Source: Glycocaulis sp. (GTDB lineage: Bacteria > Pseudomonadota > Alphaproteobacteria > Caulobacterales > Maricaulaceae). Taken from it: a stretch of 64,000 bases of DNA. Below, in pieces: positions 8,416 to 15,964 of this stretch; within the stretch, counting starts at the first letter, position 1, and each line of letters opens with the position of its first letter. Below the pieces are notes generated by a model. It did no database searches and had not been told where the DNA came from. It worked only from the letters and a program-made list of their open reading frames with translations. A program made the position numbers and the translations under genes. Location: positions 62,001-126,000 of the forward strand of contig JAIUMI010000005.1 of assembly GCA_022565665.1 (NCBI GenBank). The letters run 5' to 3'.

Positions 8416-9018
8416 GTGAGCGCCACAGGCAAGACCGAAAAAATCACCATCAAGAAATACGCAAACCGGCGGCTCTATGACACGTCGGCCAGCCGCTATG
8501 TCACGCTGGATCATTTGCGCGAGCTGGTGAAAAGCGACGCCGATTTCGAGGTGGTGGACGCCAAGACGGGAGAAGATCTCACCCGCGGCGTGCTGGCCCA
8601 GATCATTTTCGAGGAGGAGGCCAAGGGCGCAAACCTGCTGCCCGTCGAATTCCTGCGCCAGCTGATCGGCTTTTACGGCGATTCCATGCAGGCCTTCGTG
8701 CCCGGCTATCTACGCATGTCGATGGAAAACTTCATGCGCCAGCAGGAAGAGATGCGCGAGAAAATGGCCGGAGCCATGGGCTCGCCGACTGCCTCCATGC
8801 AGCTTCTTGAAGAGCAGACGCGGCGCAACATGGCCATGTTCGAACAGGCCATGCGCATGTTCACGCCCTTTGATGCCCGCACCCATGGCGCAGACCCAGA
8901 TGCCCCGGCGGCGCGTGAAGCGCCCTCCCGGCCTGCCTCCAGCGCCGATGACGTGAAGGCGCTGCGCGACGAACTGGAAGCCATGCGCGCCAAGCTGGAC
9001 AAGCTGGCAGGCAGCTAG
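8416..9018 (+). CDS. phaR: Polyhydroxyalkanoate synthesis repressor PhaR
   Basis: PhaR senses polyhydroxybutyrate granules and represses granule-associated genes until polymer appears. The 200-residue protein has the PHB accumulation regulator N-terminal domain (KKYANRRLYDTSASRYVTL, residues 13-31, continuing to about 68), then the PHB_acc helix pair (LLPVEFLRQLIGFYGDSMQ) and a Met/Glu-rich amphipathic tail that could contact polymer. It uses a GTG start with GGGGGAG eight bases upstream. It reads away from phaB over the TGC-rich site. Confidence 0.92.
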   Translation: MSATGKTEKITIKKYANRRLYDTSASRYVTLDHLRELVKSDADFEVVDAKTGEDLTRGVLAQIIFEEEAKGANLLPVEFLRQLIGFYGDSMQAFVPGYLRMSMENFMRQQEEMREKMAGAMGSPTASMQLLEEQTRRNMAMFEQAMRMFTPFDARTHGADPDAPAAREAPSRPASSADDVKALRDELEAMRAKLDKLAGS

Positions 9019-9095
9019 GGCTCGCCCGAAAAGCCGTCCCGCTCTGATACGCCTGCAGGTGCCGCGGTGGCACGCAGGCGGCGGCAGATGCGTGG

Positions 9096-9131
9096 TTAAG
9101 GGGGTGTTTACAGAAGTTTACGAGGGGTTAA
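9096..9131 (+). promoter_or_regulatory. Twin CtrA-like boxes
   Basis: Two near-consensus CtrA sites occur in tandem: TTAA-N7-TTTA at 9096-9110 and TTTA-N7-TTAA at 9117-9131. Each differs from TTAA-N7-TTAA at one position and their starts lie 21 bases apart, about two helical turns, so both would face the same side of DNA. They end 30 bases before the start of the small ORF at 9162. CtrA is the cell-cycle response regulator of Caulobacter-like alphaproteobacteria. Binding is inferred. Confidence 0.6.
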
Positions 9132-9161
9132 GACTGGCCCGGTCCTTGCGTGGCAGGAGCC

Positions 9162-9470
9162 ATGACCGAGCCCGTTTCGCCCATTTCCGGTGCTTATCCC
9201 CCGCCCGCCATTATCGCGCGGCGGGATGATGTGCGCCCGGCTGCGCAGGCGCAAAACCCGGCCCTGCCGCCGCCGCACACGCCGGCCATGCGGGCCGCGG
9301 CGCAGCTGCCGGGCATCGCGCTTGCCGGGACGGGCTGGGTGCCGGTGCTGCACGGGCATCCCCGCCGGGGACTGCGCGCTGACGAGGCGGAACGGCGCCG
9401 CTACCGGTCCAGCTATGCCGGGACGAGTGCCGCCCCCATGCCGGGGCCGCGCATGGAGCGCCGGGCATGA
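9162..9470 (+). CDS. Small Pro/Ala/Arg-rich protein of unknown function
   Basis: The 102-residue product starts MTEPVSPISGAYPPPA and is rich in Pro, Ala and Arg, with no membrane segment or signal peptide and a basic C-terminal third (RRYRSSYAG, PGPRMERRA). It matches no family I recognise. Support for it being real comes from an AGGAG seven bases before the ATG, the twin CtrA-like boxes just upstream, and the four-base ATGA overlap with a second tiny ORF. The low-complexity composition could also arise by chance in GC-rich DNA. Confidence 0.5.
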   Translation: MTEPVSPISGAYPPPAIIARRDDVRPAAQAQNPALPPPHTPAMRAAAQLPGIALAGTGWVPVLHGHPRRGLRADEAERRRYRSSYAGTSAAPMPGPRMERRA

Positions 9471-9532
9471 GAAGCGCAGGCCGGATCACCGACACCGCCC
9501 TGGTCCTCGCGGTCTTCTTCCTGTTTCTGTAG
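9467..9532 (+). CDS. 21-residue hydrophobic peptide, coupled to previous ORF
   Basis: An ORF of 21 codons reads MRSAGRITDTALVLAVFFLFL and begins in an ATGA overlap with the stop of the 102-residue ORF. It has a short basic head and a hydrophobic run of about eleven residues, resembling a minimal membrane-inserted peptide. A hairpin follows at once. Such a short frame could be fortuitous; the coupling geometry and terminator are the arguments for it. Confidence 0.35.
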   Translation: MRSAGRITDTALVLAVFFLFL

Positions 9533-9535
9533 GCA

Positions 9536-9562
9536 GGCATGCGGGGCTTTGCCCCGCATGCC
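9536..9562. terminator. Perfect hairpin between convergent genes
   Basis: A 12-base-pair perfect inverted repeat, GGCATGCGGGGC with its complement around a TTT loop, sits four bases after the tiny ORF and 24 bases before the stop of the convergent lipoprotein gene. There is no T-run on either side, so it is either an imperfect bidirectional terminator or an RNA end stabiliser. Confidence 0.6.
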
Positions 9563-9585
9563 GTGAATCAGGTCTGCCGATCGGC

Positions 9586-10596
9586 TTATTCCGGCTTGCG
9601 GAAGAGCAGCGTCATCCGGTCGGACTCCCCGATCATGTCATAGGGGGTCTGGTCGAATCCCGGATCCGGCTCCTCGCCCACAGGAGAAGAGCGGCGAACC
9701 GGCGGCAGGGTCCATACCCCGAACGGATGATCGGCGGTATCGGCCGGATTGGCATTGATCTCGGAAGATGAAACCAGCTCGAATCCGGCCTCGGTAGCGA
9801 GCGCGATCACATAGTCTTCCTGCACATAGCCCGAAGCCGCACGCGGGTCCTGCGGCTGGCTGGCCGGCAGGCGGTGCTCGACCACGCCCAGAATGCCGCC
9901 CGGCCGCAGGGCAGCGTAGAAATCGGCAAAGGCCTTTTCCTCAAATCCGCGCGCCATCCAGTTGTGGACATTGCGGAAGGTGAGCACGGCATCGGCGCTG
10001 CCCGGCTCCACGATCGGGCCGGTTTCCGGTCCAAACTCGGCCATCACGATTTCGCCGAAGAGCGGCGCAGAGAAGCGCTCCGAGAAATTCTGGAGAAAGG
10101 CCTGCATGCTCTCCGAGCCATTGGCCGGGAAATGGGCCGCGACGTAGGTGCCGCCATTGGCCGCAATCCAGGGTGCGAGCACCTGCGTGTACCAGCCACC
10201 GGCGGGCCATATCTCGACGAGCGTGCCGGACGGATCCACACCAAAGAACTCCAGCGTCTGGCGCGGATTGCGCCAGATATCGCGCGCAGGTGCATCTCCG
10301 CGCCACTCCCCTGCCACCGCCCAGGCCAGAGAACCGGTCTCAGGCAAGGCGGACAGTGCCGGCGTACCGGCCTCCCCGGCTGTGGCCGCGTCAGGTTGGA
10401 CGTCCACGCCATCGTCTTCCAGCACCGCTTCCCCGCCCCCTTCCGGCAGACCGTCTTCGTCGAGATCAGGGCTGACGGCAGCATCGGTCTCGATCGCGGC
10501 CGGGGCGTCATCCTCGGGCGTCTCGGACGGCGCGCCGCACGCGGCAAGGGCCAGGGCAAGCGGAAAGGCGGCTGACAGGGCGAGAATGGCGCGCAT
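9586..10596 (-). CDS. Predicted lipoprotein with methyltransferase-like fold
   Basis: The 336-residue protein has a lipoprotein signal with lipobox LAAC and acylated Cys20, an acidic Asp/Glu/Ala-rich linker of about 60 residues, then a domain of the COG4798 'predicted methyltransferase' type. Visible features are LVEIWPAGGWYTQVLAPW in the place of SAM motif I, SADAVLTFRNVHNW as the later acidic strand, and LRPGGILGVVEHR. An exported methyltransferase is odd because the donor SAM is cytoplasmic, so the domain may have another job. The lipid anchor would place it on the periplasmic side of a membrane. Confidence 0.7.
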   Translation of the reverse strand: MRAILALSAAFPLALALAACGAPSETPEDDAPAAIETDAAVSPDLDEDGLPEGGGEAVLEDDGVDVQPDAATAGEAGTPALSALPETGSLAWAVAGEWRGDAPARDIWRNPRQTLEFFGVDPSGTLVEIWPAGGWYTQVLAPWIAANGGTYVAAHFPANGSESMQAFLQNFSERFSAPLFGEIVMAEFGPETGPIVEPGSADAVLTFRNVHNWMARGFEEKAFADFYAALRPGGILGVVEHRLPASQPQDPRAASGYVQEDYVIALATEAGFELVSSSEINANPADTADHPFGVWTLPPVRRSSPVGEEPDPGFDQTPYDMIGESDRMTLLFRKPE

Positions 10597-10737
10597 GGCT
10601 GGCGGAGTATCCTTCTCAGGCTGGAATGGAGCGGTTCTGATAGCGCGAGCAGCAAATCACCTGCCAGTCTAGCGCCCGTCCGCCGGGCCGCAAAATCTGT
10701 CTCTCACACGCGTCTTGCGGTTTTCACGCGCATGCCC

Positions 10738-10766
10738 CTTGCGCACCTCGGACACGCTACCCAAAT
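10738..10766 (+). promoter_or_regulatory. Candidate sigma-32 (RpoH) promoter of hsp20
   Basis: CTTGCGC at 10738-10744 and CCCAAAT at 10760-10766 resemble the heat-shock promoter elements CTTGAAA and CCCATNT with a 15-base spacer. Transcription would begin near 10773, right before the first hairpin of the structured hsp20 leader. RpoH is encoded in this window. The -35 element departs from consensus in its last bases. Confidence 0.45.
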
Positions 10767-10774
10767 CGATTGGA

Positions 10775-10883
10775 CCGGAGCGCCATAACGGGCTCCGGGG
10801 CTTGTGTAACCGGCCCGCAAGCGCAGCCCGCCATTGGGGGCGCCGAACGGGCCAGAAGGATCGCTTCTGAAGGAGGATCATCC
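10775..10883 (+). ncRNA. ROSE-like RNA thermometer in the hsp20 leader
   Basis: The leader of about 110 bases folds into successive hairpins: CCGGAGC/GCTCCGG (10775-10781 with 10792-10798), GGCCCG/CGGGCC (10812-10817 with 10848-10853), and a last hairpin at 10859-10879 burying the Shine-Dalgarno AGGAGG (10871-10876). In it GAUC pairs with GAUC and CUUC with GGAG around a UGAA loop, leaving G10863 bulged. This holds the UYGCU element and bulged G opposite the ribosome site that define ROSE thermometers of alphaproteobacterial small heat-shock genes. Melting on heat would expose the ribosome site. Confidence 0.65.
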
Positions 10884-11354
10884 ATGCGTACCATCGACTA
10901 CACGCCCCTTTACCGCACGATTGTCGGCTTTGACCGGCTGGCCAACATGATCGACAGCGCGGCCAAGCTGGAAGGCGGCAATGGCTACCCCCCCTATAAT
11001 ATCGAGCAGGTGGACGAGAACCGCTATCTGATCGAGCTGGCCGTCGCCGGGTTTGGCGAAGGCGATCTCGATGTCGAGGTTCAGGAAAACGTCCTGACCG
11101 TCACCGGCAAGCGCGTGCCCTCCGAAGGCGAGAGCGCCCGCCAATACCTGCATCGCGGCATTGCCGAGCGCGCGTTCGAGCGCCGCTTCCACCTGGCCGA
11201 CCACGTGCAGGTGCGCGAAGCGCGCCTTGAAAACGGCCTGCTGGTCATCGCGCTGGAGCGCGAAATCCCCGAAGCGAAGAAGCCGCGCCAGATCGCCATT
11301 AATGGCAAGTCCGGCGCCAAGCTGATCAGCGGCTCCAAGACCAAGGCTGCGTAA
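10884..11354 (+). CDS. Small heat shock protein, Hsp20 (IbpA-like)
   Basis: This is a 156-residue ATP-independent holdase that keeps unfolding proteins soluble during heat stress. It has the alpha-crystallin domain from about residues 38 to 130: YNIEQVDENRYLIELAVAGF, LTVTGKR, the Hsp20 segment RGIAERAFERRFHLADHV, and the signature LENGLLVIALEREIPE with a C-terminal PRQIAI (the I-x-I-like anchor). The N-terminus MRTIDYTPLYRTIVGFDRL matches alphaproteobacterial IbpA. It carries a strong AGGAGG ribosome site buried in a ROSE-like hairpin, a heat-shock-like promoter and its own terminator, so it is monocistronic. Confidence 0.93.
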   Translation: MRTIDYTPLYRTIVGFDRLANMIDSAAKLEGGNGYPPYNIEQVDENRYLIELAVAGFGEGDLDVEVQENVLTVTGKRVPSEGESARQYLHRGIAERAFERRFHLADHVQVREARLENGLLVIALEREIPEAKKPRQIAINGKSGAKLISGSKTKAA

Positions 11355-11376
11355 CGCGCCAACCGTCCTGACCATG

Positions 11377-11419
11377 GCAACGCCCGCGCTTTTCCCCTGG
11401 CGCGGGCGTTTGCTTTTTT
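11377..11419 (+). terminator. Rho-independent terminator of hsp20
   Basis: A GC-rich stem GCAACGCCCGCGC pairs with GCGCGGGCGTTTGC around a short loop and is followed directly by six T residues at 11414-11419. It starts 22 bases after the hsp20 stop. Confidence 0.85.
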
Positions 11420-11509
11420 GCTGATGCTCAGCCCGGTTGGCTCAATGGCCTTCCCACCGGGGGCCCCGGCCCCCGAGCCGGGGTCCATCTCATTGCTGAT
11501 GCTCAGCCC
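11418..11509. repeat. 17-base direct repeat flanking a GC-rich palindrome
   Basis: TTGCTGATGCTCAGCCC occurs at 11418-11434 and again at 11493-11509. Between the copies lies a GC-rich segment with CCGGGGGCCCCGG and GAGCCGGGGTCCAT, the look of dispersed intergenic palindromic elements in alphaproteobacterial chromosomes. No ORF is supported here. The core ATGCTCAGCCC also appears in reverse orientation after the tRNA gene near 46660. Confidence 0.5.
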
Positions 11510-11573
11510 CTCCCAAACTTTTCCACGTTTCAATCATCACATTTCCCGCCCCATGCACACACAAGGGGTGGAC

Positions 11574-11630
11574 GTTAGGGCCCGCTTAACCACTATATCT
11601 AGATGCTGTTGACGGGTGGCGGACTGATTC
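11574..11630 (+). promoter_or_regulatory. nrdB control region: CtrA-like, NrdR-like and GANTC sites
   Basis: TTAG-N7-TTAA at 11575-11589 matches the CtrA box at seven of eight positions. It adjoins CCACTATATCTAGATG (11590-11605), which matches the NrdR box ACACWATATWTWGTGT over its left and middle part. A CcrM-type GATTC lies at 11626-11630 and a GAATC at 11702-11706. Together they suggest cell-cycle and nucleotide-level control of ribonucleotide reductase. All three assignments are by motif only. Confidence 0.4.
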
Positions 11631-11718
11631 ACGCCGGGGCCGGACCGGCCTTGCCAAGCGTGTGCAAAGCCCCATCATCCGTTAAGCATGTGCCAGCAGA
11701 GGAATCGGAAGACCCGTC

Positions 11719-12777
11719 ATGACCACCGGCCCCATCATCTCCAGCGACCGCCCCGGCCTGCTCACCCCGAGCTTTGCCTACAAGCCGTTCCGCTATCCGT
11801 GGGCCTATGAGTTCTGGAAGCGCCAGCAGCAGGTGCACTGGCTGCCCGAGGAAGTGCCGCTGGGCGAGGACTGCAAGGACTGGGCGACCAAGCTCACCGA
11901 TGGCGAGCGCAGCCTGCTGACCCAGATTTTCCGCTTCTTCACTCAGTCCGACGTGGAGGTGGGCGCGAACTACATGGAAAACTACATGCCGCTCTTCAAG
12001 CCGGTTGAAGTGCGCATGATGCTGGCCTCCTTCTCCAACATGGAGACGGTGCATATTGCGGCCTATGCGCTGCTGCTGGAAACCATAGGCATGCCCGATA
12101 CCGAGTTCTCCGCCTTCATGGAATACCAGGAGATGGCGGCCAAGCACGACTATCTCGGCAAGTTCGGCGTGGAGACCGACAAGGATATCCTCACCTCCAT
12201 GGCCGTGTTCGGCGGCTTCACCGAAGGCCTGCAGCTGTTTGCCAGCTTTGCCATGCTGATGAACTTCCCGCGCTTCAACAAGATGAAGGGGATGGGGCAG
12301 ATCGTGTCCTGGTCGGTGCGCGATGAATCGCTGCACTGCGAGGGCATGATGAAGATGTTCCACACCTTCGCCGAAGAGACCGGCGCCTACACCCAGGACG
12401 TGAAGGACGACATCATCGATTGCTGCAAGACGGTGATCAGCCTGGAGGACAAGTTCATCGAGCTGGCCTTTGAGGCCGGCGAGGTGGAGGGCATGACGCC
12501 CGACGACATCAAGGCCTATATCCGCTATATCGCCGACTGGCGGCTGAACCAGCTCAAACTCCCGCCGATCTATGGCGCGAAAGAGCACCCGATCCCGTGG
12601 CTCACCGAGATCCTCAACGGGGTGGAGCACGCCAACTTCTTCGAGGCGCGCGCCACCGAATACTCCAAGGGCGCCACCAAGGGCGACTGGCACGGCGATG
12701 AAGGCGTGTGGTCGAACTTCGACAACTGGGTCTCGAAAAAGCGCACCCTGCCGACCCAGGCCGAGCTCGCGGAGTAG
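11719..12777 (+). CDS. nrdB: Ribonucleoside-diphosphate reductase beta subunit, class Ia
   Basis: NrdB carries the diiron-tyrosyl radical needed by NrdA to make deoxyribonucleotides. The 352-residue protein retains the whole radical site: Asp78 in FTQSDVEV, then Glu109, His112 and the radical Tyr116 in NMETVHIAAYA, and the second Glu/His set in WSVRDESLHCEGM. The spacing matches the E. coli ligands Asp84, Glu115, His118 and Tyr122. The catalytic partner nrdA is not in this window. The upstream region of about 360 bases holds a terminator, a repeat and candidate regulatory boxes. Confidence 0.95.
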   Translation: MTTGPIISSDRPGLLTPSFAYKPFRYPWAYEFWKRQQQVHWLPEEVPLGEDCKDWATKLTDGERSLLTQIFRFFTQSDVEVGANYMENYMPLFKPVEVRMMLASFSNMETVHIAAYALLLETIGMPDTEFSAFMEYQEMAAKHDYLGKFGVETDKDILTSMAVFGGFTEGLQLFASFAMLMNFPRFNKMKGMGQIVSWSVRDESLHCEGMMKMFHTFAEETGAYTQDVKDDIIDCCKTVISLEDKFIELAFEAGEVEGMTPDDIKAYIRYIADWRLNQLKLPPIYGAKEHPIPWLTEILNGVEHANFFEARATEYSKGATKGDWHGDEGVWSNFDNWVSKKRTLPTQAELAE

Positions 12778-12850
12778 GCCACCCTCCCCTTGAGGGCCGT
12801 GCGATGCTAATCCTTCCGTATCGGGATGAAACGGAGGAGCGCGGCGTATA

Positions 12851-14476
12851 ATGGAGATTCTCGCTCCCCTGCTGGGCGGGCTCGGCCTGTTCATGCTCGG
12901 CATGGCGCTGATGACGGACGGGCTGAAGCTCGCCGCCGGTGATGCGCTCAGGGCGATACTCGGCGCGTGGACACGCACACGCGCGCGCGGGCTGCTGGCC
13001 GGGGCGTTCATCACCGCGGCAGTGCAGTCCTCCAGCGCAGTGACGGTCGCCACGATCGGCTTTGTGAATGCGGGCCTCCTGACACTGGCGCAGGCGATCT
13101 GGGTGGTGTTCGGCTCTGCCGTCGGTACCACCATGACCGGCTGGCTGGTCTCTCAAATCGGCCTGAAGATTGACTGGACGGCGCTCGCCCTGCCGCTGAT
13201 CGGCGTTGGCTTTCTGTCCGGGCTTGCCCTGAAAAACCGGTCGCGGCTGGGCGGTGCGGCGCAGGCAATGGGCGGGTTCGGCCTGTTCTTTCTGGGTATC
13301 GGCCTGTTGCAGGAAGCCTTTTCCGGCCTCGCCCCGCAGGCGGCCGCATTCGACCTGGGGGACGCCGGTCCGTTGGCCATTCTCGCCTTCGTGCTGGTTG
13401 GCATAGTGCTGACAACGCTCACACAGTCTTCCAGCGCGGCAATTGCCATTGTGCTGACGGCGAGCGCAGGCGGGGCCCTGCCTTTGCATCTGGCAACCGG
13501 GGCGGTCATCGGAGCCAATATTGGCACGACGTCCACCGCGCTGCTGGCCTCCATCGGCGCCACACCCGCCGCGCGGCGCGTGGCGATGGCCCACGTCAGT
13601 TTTAACGTCACGTCTGCCCTGTGCGCATTGGCCATTTTACCGGTCATGCTATGGCTGAGTCATGCGGTGCTGGATGGCGCAGGCATCCTGCAGGAGACAC
13701 CGGCACGCCTTGCTGCCTTCCACACCAGCTTCAACTTGCTCGGCCTTCTGGTGATCTGGCCGCTTGCCCCGCGCCTGACAGCCTGGCTGTCCTCACTCTA
13801 CCGCTCGGAGGCGGAGGTTTTGGCCCGGCCGGAATATCTCGATGCGAACCTGGCTGGCGCGCCATCGCTCGCTTTGCGTGCGCTGGTGCTGGAATGCTGG
13901 CGGCTGCACACGCTGAGCCTGGAACTGGCCCGCATGCGCCTCACTGCGCCTGCATCTGACAAGGCAAAACTCGACGCGAGGCAGGGCGCGCTGGCAGAGC
14001 TGGCCGCTGCCATTCGCCGCTTCCTTGAACAGCTCTCCACCGAGACGATGACGCCGGAAACGGCCCGTGCCCTGCCAGACCTGGTGCGCGCCGTGCAGCA
14101 TGCCGAGGATCTGGCCATTGCATCGGGCGAGTTGGCCTCCCTTCGCCGTCCACGCACCGGCGAGGCGATCAGACCGGCCTGGGACAAGCTGGACAAGGCC
14201 GTCGGCAAGGCGCTTGATCGCGCGGGCGAGGCGGACCTTTTCACCGATACGCAGAAATCCACCGAGAAAGCCTATCAGAGGCTGAAAAACGTCCTGCTTG
14301 AGGCGCTCGCCGCCGGAGAGGTGAATGTCAATGCAGTGGATGGCAGTCTGGCGCTTGCCCAGCGCCTGCGCCGTGTGGCAGAGGCCGCGCGCGACGGCCG
14401 TCACCGGCTGGAACCCTGGCTGGAAGAGGGTGAGATCGCAGAACCCGCCGACGGTGACGGCGAGGTGGCGCCGTGA
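12851..14476 (+). CDS. Na/Pi cotransporter family protein with PhoU-like tail
   Basis: The 541-residue membrane protein belongs to the NptA/YjbB group of sodium-dependent phosphate carriers. Its first 310 residues hold about eight to nine hydrophobic helices with the duplicated signature QSSSAVTVAT (from about residue 58) and TQSSSAAIAIV. A soluble C-terminal region of about 220 residues is mostly helical and PhoU-like, ending with an acidic tail. E. coli YjbB of this type can export phosphate, so direction is uncertain. An ATG with a GGAGGAG upstream sets the start. Confidence 0.85.
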   Translation: MEILAPLLGGLGLFMLGMALMTDGLKLAAGDALRAILGAWTRTRARGLLAGAFITAAVQSSSAVTVATIGFVNAGLLTLAQAIWVVFGSAVGTTMTGWLVSQIGLKIDWTALALPLIGVGFLSGLALKNRSRLGGAAQAMGGFGLFFLGIGLLQEAFSGLAPQAAAFDLGDAGPLAILAFVLVGIVLTTLTQSSSAAIAIVLTASAGGALPLHLATGAVIGANIGTTSTALLASIGATPAARRVAMAHVSFNVTSALCALAILPVMLWLSHAVLDGAGILQETPARLAAFHTSFNLLGLLVIWPLAPRLTAWLSSLYRSEAEVLARPEYLDANLAGAPSLALRALVLECWRLHTLSLELARMRLTAPASDKAKLDARQGALAELAAAIRRFLEQLSTETMTPETARALPDLVRAVQHAEDLAIASGELASLRRPRTGEAIRPAWDKLDKAVGKALDRAGEADLFTDTQKSTEKAYQRLKNVLLEALAAGEVNVNAVDGSLALAQRLRRVAEAARDGRHRLEPWLEEGEIAEPADGDGEVAP

Positions 14477-14579
14477 GGCGGCAATGCCGGCAGGCGCACC
14501 AACCGGCAGGAAGTGGCTGGCATTACCGCCTGATCCCACCTAGCTTTCAACAGACCGTGCTGCCACACAAGGATCTGTC

Positions 14580-15146
14580 ATGAGAGCCGCCCGCCTTGCC
14601 GCGCCCGTTCTTGTTGCCGCCATCATGGCGGCCTGTTCACCCGCCCCGGAGGAAGACGCGATGGACACGCTGCCGAGCATTGATGAGGTGGTGGCCGTTG
14701 AGGCGCCCTATGACCCGGAGGCCGACGCCCATGGCGCGCTGGACGCCGCGTTCGAGGCCGCTGCGGCCAACCGTACGCGCGTACTCGTCAAGTTCGGCGG
14801 AAACTGGTGCCCGGACTGCCGCATCATGGCAGGCATGCTGGAAATTCCCGTGATCGCAGGCTTTCTCGAGGCGCAGTACGAGTATGTCGCCATCGATGTC
14901 GGGCGCTATGACAATAATATGGATGTGGTCGCCCGCTTCGGCCTGGAAGAGCTGGAGGGCGTGCCCACCATCATCATCGCCACCGCAGACGGCGAGATCA
15001 TCAATACCGGCACGGCAGCCGAGTGGCGCACAGCGCGCGAGCGTGATCCCCATGACGTACTGGACTATCTGCGCCGCTATGCCGCCTCGCCGGTGCCGGA
15101 GCGCGCCACCCGCGCTGAAACGCGCCGGCCCGAGCCTGATCAGTGA
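14580..15146 (+). CDS. Thioredoxin-fold lipoprotein
   Basis: The 188-residue protein has a lipobox around Cys19 (IMAAC) and a thioredoxin-like domain with the redox motif WCPDC (Cys77, Cys80) in KFGGNWCPDCRIM, followed by the cis-Pro loop EGVPTIII. It is therefore probably a membrane-anchored periplasmic thiol oxidoreductase; its partner is unknown. The C-terminus is charged and Arg/Glu/Pro-rich. It uses an ATG with AAGGA upstream. Its stop overlaps the GTG start of the PhzF gene, so the two are coupled. Confidence 0.85.
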   Translation: MRAARLAAPVLVAAIMAACSPAPEEDAMDTLPSIDEVVAVEAPYDPEADAHGALDAAFEAAAANRTRVLVKFGGNWCPDCRIMAGMLEIPVIAGFLEAQYEYVAIDVGRYDNNMDVVARFGLEELEGVPTIIIATADGEIINTGTAAEWRTARERDPHDVLDYLRRYAASPVPERATRAETRRPEPDQ

Positions 15147-15964
15147 CCCGCGCCCTGCCCTTCGGCGAACTGCACGCCTTTCCTGACGGCAACCGGCCCC
15201 ATAGCGGCAATCCGGCCGCAGTCGTCCTTCTGGACGCGCCACTGGACGATGCCATGCTGGCCGGGCTTGCCCGCTCCAACAATCTCTCCGAGACGGCCTT
15301 CCTGCTGGCCGGAGCCGAGGCCGATCTCTGGGGCCTGCGCTGGTTCACGCCGGGCCATGAGGTCGATCTGTGCGGCCATGCCACGCTTGCCAGCGCGGTC
15401 TGGCTGTTTGGCGAAGGCCATGTGAAGGGGAAGACGGCGCGTTTCGACACGCTGTCGGGACGGCTTGAAGTATCGCGCGCCGGGGATGATCTCTTCGTGA
15501 TGGATTTTCCTGCCGTCGCCTGGCATCCGGCTGCACTCGCCCCAGGCATTGCCGAGGCCATGGGCGCGGGCGCGCCGCTGGAAATGCACGATCTCGACCG
15601 CATTCACGGCAATCGCTATCTGATGCTGGTCTATGAGAACGAGGCCATCGTGGCCGGGCTGAAACCCGATCTGCGTGTGCTGGAAGAGGCTGGCATCAAT
15701 GTGCTGGCAACCGCGCGCGGCTCAAGCGCCGATATCGTGTCGCGCTTTTTCTGTCCGGCAGCGGGCATCAGCGAGGATCCCGTTACCGGCTCGGCCCACT
15801 GCACGCTGGCACCCTATTGGGCAGAGCGTCTCGGCAAGGCACGCTTGACCGCCCGCCAGATCGGCCCGCGCTCCGGCGCGCTGGAGGTGGAAGCGCGCGA
15901 GGGCGGCCGGGTCGCGCTCTATGGCACCGCCCGGCCCTTCATCGCAGGACAGATATTCGTCTAG
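15143..15964 (+). CDS. PhzF family isomerase/epimerase-like protein
   Basis: The 273-residue protein shows the two-domain PhzF/diaminopimelate-epimerase-like fold: NPAAVVLLDAPLDD near the N-terminus, SNNLSETAFL containing the family catalytic Glu, FTPGHEVDLCGHATLASA, and the matching C-terminal FFCPAAGISEDPVTGSAH. PhzF enzymes isomerise metabolites, but most homologues outside phenazine clusters have unknown substrates, and no phenazine genes are nearby. The GTG start overlaps the upstream thioredoxin gene. Its stop shares a CTAG with the convergent gene. Confidence 0.88.
   Translation: MTRALPFGELHAFPDGNRPHSGNPAAVVLLDAPLDDAMLAGLARSNNLSETAFLLAGAEADLWGLRWFTPGHEVDLCGHATLASAVWLFGEGHVKGKTARFDTLSGRLEVSRAGDDLFVMDFPAVAWHPAALAPGIAEAMGAGAPLEMHDLDRIHGNRYLMLVYENEAIVAGLKPDLRVLEEAGINVLATARGSSADIVSRFFCPAAGISEDPVTGSAHCTLAPYWAERLGKARLTARQIGPRSGALEVEAREGGRVALYGTARPFIAGQIFV

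Noticed and set aside
11629..13134. 501-residue antisense open frame across nrdB and its neighbour
   Set aside because: Opposite strand to nrdB with intact active site; composition is His/Arg-rich shadow sequence.
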